Shown here: positions 6,456 to 9,149 of the stretch, piece by piece
Position numbering within the stretch: the first letter of the stretch is position 1
Layout: each line of letters starts with the position of its first letter
Assembly (NCBI GenBank): GCA_023261525.1
Contig: JAHFOU010000078.1
Location: 1-9,149, forward strand
Source: Planctomycetota bacterium
GTDB taxonomy: Bacteria; Planctomycetota; SBBH01; JAHFOU01
DNA length: 9,149 nt
Direction: 5' to 3'
The notes under the pieces: generated by a model
Database searches by the model: none
What the model was told of the DNA's origin: nothing
Seen by the model: only the letters and a program-made list of their open reading frames with translations
Made by a program: the position numbers and the translations under genes

Positions 6456-6995
6456 ATGGCCCGACTTCTCGAACGCTACCGCAAGGAGATCATCCCGCAG
6501 ATGATGAAGGCCCGGGGCTACACCAGCCCCATGGCGGTGCCGAAGATCACCAAGGTCGTCCTCAACATGGGGGTCGGCAAGGCCCTGGAGAACGACAAGC
6601 GCATGGGCGCCGCGGTGGAGGACCTGACCACCATCGCCGGCCAGCGCGCGGTGGTCCGCAAGGCCAAGATCAGCGTCTCCGGGTTCAAGCTCCGCGAGGG
6701 GCAGGCGGTCGGCTGCCAGGTGACCCTGCGCGGCGCCCGGATGTACGAGTTCCTGGACCGCCTCCTTTGCGTCGCCATCCCCCGCATCCGCGACTTCCGC
6801 GGCTGCTCCCCGCGCTCCTTCGACGGGCGCGGCAACTACAACCTGGGCCTGACCGAGCAGACCGTGTTCCCCGAGATCGCGGCGGACCGGGTCGAGTTCG
6901 TGCAGGGCCTGGATATCGCGTTCGTGACCACGGCGAAGTCCGACGAGGAGGCCAGGGATCTCCTGGAGCGCCTCGGCATCCGGTTCCGGAAATAG
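6456..6995 (+). CDS. rplE: 50S ribosomal protein L5 (uL5)
   Basis: L5 binds 5S rRNA in the central protuberance and contacts P-site tRNA. The 179 residues are the usual length. Signatures are PKITKVVLNMGVGKA, GQRAVVRKAKISVSGFKLRE (637-like central block, residues about 62-81), VTLRGARMYEFLDRL, PRIRDFRGCSPRSFDGRGNY and GLTEQTVFPEI, with the family ending on a short basic tail. FRGCSP has Cys where Leu, Val or Ile is common. ATG 6456 follows L24 by 12 bases after a GGGGGA. The region around this start is where S8 represses the spc operon in E. coli; I did not find a clear match to that structure. Confidence 0.97.
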   Translation: MARLLERYRKEIIPQMMKARGYTSPMAVPKITKVVLNMGVGKALENDKRMGAAVEDLTTIAGQRAVVRKAKISVSGFKLREGQAVGCQVTLRGARMYEFLDRLLCVAIPRIRDFRGCSPRSFDGRGNYNLGLTEQTVFPEIAADRVEFVQGLDIAFVTTAKSDEEARDLLERLGIRFRK

Positions 6996-7007
6996 GCAGG
7001 AGGCTTC

Positions 7008-7193
7008 ATGGCGAAGTTGTGTTGGCGGATCAAGCAGCAGCAGGTGCCCAAGTTCTCCACGCGGGCCTACAACCGCTGCCAGCTCTGCGGACGCTCCCAT
7101 GCCTACTACCGCAAGTTCAAGATCTGCCGCCTCTGCCTGAGGGACCTGGCCTCCAAGGCTGAGATCCCGGGCATGCGCAAGGCAAGCTGGTAG
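7008..7193 (+). CDS. rpsN: 30S ribosomal protein S14, zinc-binding short type (uS14)
   Basis: S14 is a late-assembling protein of the 30S head. This is the short, 61-residue zinc-binding form (also called rpsZ or type Z): C24-x2-C27 and C40-x2-C43 form the metal site within NRCQLCGRSHAYYRKF and KICRLCLRDLA. The ending is the typical IPGMRKASW. A strong AGGAGG (6998-7003) lies four bases before the ATG, and another AGGAGG (7192-7197) overlaps its own stop codon and serves rpsH. The N-terminal sequence KLCWRIKQQQ differs from the usual AKKS-type start but keeps the length. Confidence 0.97.
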   Translation: MAKLCWRIKQQQVPKFSTRAYNRCQLCGRSHAYYRKFKICRLCLRDLASKAEIPGMRKASW

Positions 7194-7201
7194 GAGGTCT
7201 C

Positions 7202-7597
7202 ATGCTCACCGATCCCATCGCCGACATGCTCACCCGGATGCGCAACGCCATCCGCAACCGCGCGGATGAGGTGACCATGCCGTACTCCCGCGTCCGCAAG
7301 AACCTGGCCGAGGTCCTCCAGCGCGAGGGCTACGTCCGGGGCGCCAAGGCCGGCGGCGAGGGGGCCAAGCGCACCCTCACCGTCCAGCTCAAGTACGGTC
7401 CCCTGGGCGAGCAGGTCATCCAGCGCATCCAGCGGATCAGCTCCCCGGGCTGCCGCTTCTACCGCGGGGTGGACGAGCTTCCCCGGGTCCTGGGCGGCCT
7501 CGGGATCGTGGTGATCTCCACGTCCAAGGGGATGCTCAGCGACCGCGAGGCGCGCGCGAAGCGCCTGGGCGGCGAGCTCGTCTGTAAGGTCTGGTAG
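7202..7597 (+). CDS. rpsH: 30S ribosomal protein S8 (uS8)
   Basis: S8 binds helix 21 of 16S rRNA in the central domain and in E. coli is the translational repressor of the spc operon. The 131 residues match the family. Signatures are TDPIADMLTRMRNAIRN, a middle IQRISSPGCRFYRG, LPRVLGGLGIVVISTSKG and the ending SDREARAKRLGGELVCKVW. ATG 7202 is four bases after an AGGAGG. It is the last ribosomal-protein gene in this run; rplF, which normally follows, is absent and a membrane-protein gene begins ten bases later. Confidence 0.97.
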   Translation: MLTDPIADMLTRMRNAIRNRADEVTMPYSRVRKNLAEVLQREGYVRGAKAGGEGAKRTLTVQLKYGPLGEQVIQRIQRISSPGCRFYRGVDELPRVLGGLGIVVISTSKGMLSDREARAKRLGGELVCKVW

Positions 7598-7607
7598 AGC
7601 CCCTCTC

Positions 7608-8288
7608 GTGTCCGTCGACTGGGGGCTGGTCACCGCGGCCATCCTGATCGCGGCCCTTCACGCTACCCTCCCGACTCACTGGATGCCCTTCGTCCTGGTG
7701 GGCCGAGCCCAGGGCTGGCGTCCCCGCCAGATCCTCGGGGTGGTCGCGGTGGCCGGCCTGGGGCACGCGGTCGTGACCTGCGCGCTGGGCCTGCTCTTCG
7801 CCTGGATCGGGGACAAGATCATCGACCAGCTCCACGGGTTCGAGGTGCCCTTCACCGTGGCCGTCCTGGGGGGGTTCGGATGCTGGTTCCTCTGGCGGGG
7901 TCGCCGGCACAGCCATGCCGCCGGCCATGTCCACGAGGTCAACCTGGGGGACCGGACGGCCGCCATCAGCCTCATTCTGATGCTGTCCCTCCAGCCCTGC
8001 GGGGCCGCCATGCCGCTCTTCCTCAGCCTGGGGCCCATGGTGCCCTGGACCTCCATGGTGCTCGCGTCCCTCATCATGTCCGCCGTCACGGTCCTGGTCA
8101 TGGTGGGGCTCACCTCCGCCACCCTGGCCGGCGTCAAGCAGCTCCAGCTGGAGTGGGCCGAGCACAACGAGAAGATGGTGGTGGGGGCCCTCTTTTTCGT
8201 GCTGGCGGCCTCCGCGGCGGTCTTCCACGAGGCGCTGGAGCACGCGCTGGAGATCCTGCACCAGCATCATCACCACCTGCCCCACTAA
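7608..8288 (+). CDS. Six-helix His-rich membrane protein, possibly NicO/RcnA-like metal transporter
   Basis: I do not recognise a named family. The 226-residue product has about six hydrophobic spans (roughly 5-32, 41-68, 78-97, 117-142, 147-175, 190-207). The first carries ALHATLPTHW with H18 and H24, reminiscent of the histidine-bearing first helix of NicO/RcnA nickel-cobalt exporters (HGxxPGH); the fourth carries SLQPCGAAMPLFL, with a Pro-Cys pair. Histidines also cluster in the helix 3-4 loop (HSHAAGHVH, 101-109) and at the C-terminus (HEALEH, then HQHHHHLPH, 207-226). Membrane location is clear; a metal substrate is inference from the histidines. The start is GTG 7608, ten bases after rpsH with no good ribosome-binding site, so translation may depend on coupling to S8. 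ATG 7683 is in frame but would cut off most of helix 1. No terminator separates it from the ribosomal genes. Confidence 0.75.
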   Translation: MSVDWGLVTAAILIAALHATLPTHWMPFVLVGRAQGWRPRQILGVVAVAGLGHAVVTCALGLLFAWIGDKIIDQLHGFEVPFTVAVLGGFGCWFLWRGRRHSHAAGHVHEVNLGDRTAAISLILMLSLQPCGAAMPLFLSLGPMVPWTSMVLASLIMSAVTVLVMVGLTSATLAGVKQLQLEWAEHNEKMVVGALFFVLAASAAVFHEALEHALEILHQHHHHLPH

Positions 8289-8297
8289 GGGGCCAGG
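8276..8297 (+). terminator. Weak candidate terminator hairpin between convergent genes
   Basis: CCTGCCCC (8276-8283) can pair with GGGGC-C-AGG (8289-8297) as an eight-pair stem with one bulged C and an ACTAA loop that contains the membrane-protein stop codon. A perfect palindrome AGGCGGCCGCCT (8295-8306) follows directly. Neither strand has a T-run after the stem, so this is not a classic intrinsic terminator. It sits where two convergent transcripts meet, so a terminator for both is plausible but unproven. Confidence 0.3.
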
Positions 8298-8308
8298 CGG
8301 CCGCCTAG

Positions 8309-8812
8309 CTAGTTGGAGGAGCCGAGTTCCTGCTGGAGGAGCTTGAGCACGGGCCCGAACTTGGCCGCGTTGCGGCTGTCGGCGTCCACCAGCTGCTGAT
8401 GGGCCCTGCGGATGCGCTCCGCCCTCTCCCGGGCCGGCAGGGCATCGGAGGCCAGGGGCTGCATCTCCAGGGGAGGCACGGTGTCGTGCTTGTCCCGGAC
8501 GGCGACCAGCTTGGAAAGGCCCAGGTCGTCGAGGAGCTGGTGGTTCTTGGGCGAGGCGTTCAGGACCACGATGGCCGAGCGCCCCGGGGGGAAATGGGTG
8601 GAGAGCCCGGCCATCACCCCCATGAAGGTGGAGTCCATCCCCGTGCATTCGGCCAGGTCGATGACGAAGCAGTCGGCGCCCTGCTGGATCTCCGCCTCGC
8701 AGAACTCCTCGAACATGAGGGCGTTGGAGAAGTTCCCCAGGCCCTGGACGCGGGCGTAGACGGCCTTGGCCGCGCGGGCGACGCTGATGATGTCCTGGGA
8801 GGGGGAGTTCAC
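8309..8812 (-). CDS. Single-domain STAS protein (anti-sigma-factor antagonist type)
   Basis: The 167-residue product has a STAS fold: a first strand VYARVQGLGNF (18-28), helix NALMFEEFCEAEI, strand ADCFVIDLAEC (46-56), the switch motif GMDSTFMGVMAGL (58-70) and strand SAIVVLNAS. Ser61 matches the serine that SpoIIAA-type antagonists phosphorylate in partner switching, so it may regulate a kinase/anti-sigma factor; the partner is not in the window. Residues after ~112 form a charged, helical tail (PARERAERIRRAHQQ). The start is GTG 8812, since the open frame upstream is proline/glycine-rich, lacks STAS similarity and runs into pyrB. No ribosome-binding site suits this GTG; GGGGA lies 16 bases upstream and would suit an out-of-frame ATG at 8823. 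MDSTFMG recalls Verrucomicrobiota/Planctomycetota proteins. It is convergent with the membrane protein and divergent from pyrB. Confidence 0.82.
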   Translation of the reverse strand: MNSPSQDIISVARAAKAVYARVQGLGNFSNALMFEEFCEAEIQQGADCFVIDLAECTGMDSTFMGVMAGLSTHFPPGRSAIVVLNASPKNHQLLDDLGLSKLVAVRDKHDTVPPLEMQPLASDALPARERAERIRRAHQQLVDADSRNAAKFGPVLKLLQQELGSSN

Positions 8813-8821
8813 CGGACGGGC

Positions 8822-8851
8822 ATGGTAGTCCCCGGACGGGGGCGGATTCAA
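8822..8851 (-). promoter_or_regulatory. Candidate promoter for the STAS gene
   Basis: On the minus strand, TTGAAT (8851-8846) and TACCAT (8827-8822; 4 of 6 to TATAAT) are 18 bp apart. Transcription would start near 8815, within a few bases of the GTG at 8812, giving an almost leaderless mRNA. The TACCAT overlaps the ATG of a possible four-codon upstream frame, so the two readings compete. Weak motif evidence in GC-rich DNA. Confidence 0.25.
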
Positions 8852-8873
8852 GGGCGGGGGGCCCCTGCCCGCC
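8852..8873. repeat. Nested GC inverted repeat in the STAS/pyrB divergent gap
   Basis: GGCGGG (8853-8858) is mirrored by CCCGCC (8868-8873), and a perfect GGGGCCCC palindrome (8858-8865) lies between them. As RNA, GGGCGGGG (8852-8859) can also pair with 8863-8870 (one G-U pair) around a three-base loop. It adjoins the candidate pyrB -35 element and the STAS -35, so it could be an operator for one or both. Such repeats also arise by chance in GC-rich DNA. Confidence 0.3.
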
Positions 8874-8902
8874 TTGCTTCCCTTCCGCGGCGCGCGTACA
8901 CT
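8874..8902 (+). promoter_or_regulatory. Candidate promoter for pyrB, placed for a leaderless transcript
   Basis: TTGCTT (8874-8879) and TACACT (8897-8902; 4 of 6 to TATAAT) are 17 bp apart. The A of the pyrB ATG is seven bases after the -10 element, the usual start-point distance. There is no spaced ribosome-binding site: the GGGGG run touches the ATG. Together these fit a leaderless mRNA. No pyrimidine-responsive attenuator or PyrR-type leader has room here. Confidence 0.4.
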
Positions 8903-8908
8903 CGGGGG

Positions 8909-9149
8909 ATGCCCGCCGCCCTGCGCAAGCCGTCCCCTGCCCACCTGCCGTCCGCGCCCCGGGGCGAGCCCTGGCGCCGCCGTCACCTCCTGGGGCTGGA
9001 GGACTGCTCCCCGGGGGAGATCCAGACCCTCCTGGACCGGGCGGCGGCCTACCGGGACGAGAAAGGGGGGCTCACGCGGAGCACCGAGCTCAAGGGGAGG
9101 GTGGTCTGCCTGAGCTTCTTCGAATCCTCCACCCGCACCAGCAACTCCT
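8909..9149 (+). CDS. pyrB: Aspartate carbamoyltransferase catalytic subunit, N-terminal part (3' end outside window)
   Basis: PyrB condenses carbamoyl phosphate with aspartate, the committed step of pyrimidine synthesis. The 80 visible residues are the start of the carbamoyl-phosphate domain. After an N-terminal Pro/Arg-rich stretch of about 22 residues comes RRHLLGLEDCSPGEI (24-38), a typical first helix of this enzyme, then LKGRVVCLSFFESSTRTSNS (61-80). The STRTS at 74-78 is the carbamoyl-phosphate-binding loop, usually STRTR in this family; FFESSTRTS variants occur. Ornithine carbamoyltransferase shares the loop, but the HLLGLEDCSP start favours PyrB. ATG 8909 is the only plausible start before the conserved region. 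The gene is unrelated in function to the ribosomal run and is divergent from the STAS gene. Confidence 0.88.
   Translation, partial: MPAALRKPSPAHLPSAPRGEPWRRRHLLGLEDCSPGEIQTLLDRAAAYRDEKGGLTRSTELKGRVVCLSFFESSTRTSNS

Noticed and set aside
7598..7607. A terminator between S8 and the membrane-protein gene
   Set aside because: Only ten bases separate them, and no stem-loop with a T-run can be drawn here.
7683..8288. ATG 7683 as the start of the membrane protein
   Set aside because: It would remove most of the first helix, including the two histidines in HATLPTH, and leaves a larger gap after S8; GTG 7608 is preferred though its ribosome-binding site is poor.
8813..8986. Start of the STAS gene at 8986
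   Set aside because: That would overlap pyrB and add 58 Pro/Gly/Arg-rich residues with no STAS similarity, covering both candidate promoters.

Overview
This window is a GC-rich bacterial ribosomal-protein locus. It holds the 3' end of fusA (EF-G), then an uninterrupted plus-strand run of S10, L4, L23, L2, S19, L22, S3, L16, L29, S17, L14, L24, L5, S14 (zinc type) and S8. The run merges the S10 operon with the first part of the spc operon. Genes are separated by at most 13 bases, and several overlap as ATGA or TGATG junctions, so one polycistronic, translationally coupled transcript is likely. A consensus-like promoter (TTGACA, 16 bp, TAGCAT) sits on the fusA stop codon and leaves only a short leader before rpsJ.

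Two departures from the usual order stand out. The gene for L3 (rplC), normally between S10 and L4, is missing, with only 13 bases at the junction. The spc part stops after S8: L6, L18, S5, L30, L15 and SecY do not follow. Ten bases after S8 comes a six-helix, histidine-rich membrane protein that looks distantly like nickel/cobalt (NicO/RcnA-type) transporters. Several ribosomal proteins also have unusual architecture: a Lys/Ala/Glu tail on L29 that nearly doubles its length, an insert of about 28 residues in the L24 KOW loop, Ala/Pro/Lys tails on L4, S19, L22 and S3, and altered residues in the tunnel loops of L4 and L22.

After the membrane protein, transcription converges on a minus-strand single-domain STAS protein (anti-sigma-factor-antagonist type). 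It is divergent from the 5' end of pyrB (aspartate carbamoyltransferase), which runs off the right edge. The 96-bp STAS/pyrB gap holds nested GC palindromes and candidate promoters placed so that both genes could have leaderless or nearly leaderless mRNAs.

The organism is a high-GC bacterium. The zinc-type S14, an L24 with a C-terminal two-CxxC module, the L2 HPMGGGEG variant, an EF-G with HKKQTGG in domain IV, and a STAS protein with MDSTFMG together recall the Planctomycetota/Verrucomicrobiota (PVC) group. This is a recollection-based guess and has not been tested by alignment or phylogeny. The window shows no mobile element, tRNA, rRNA or CRISPR array, and no stretch over 300 bases without a gene.
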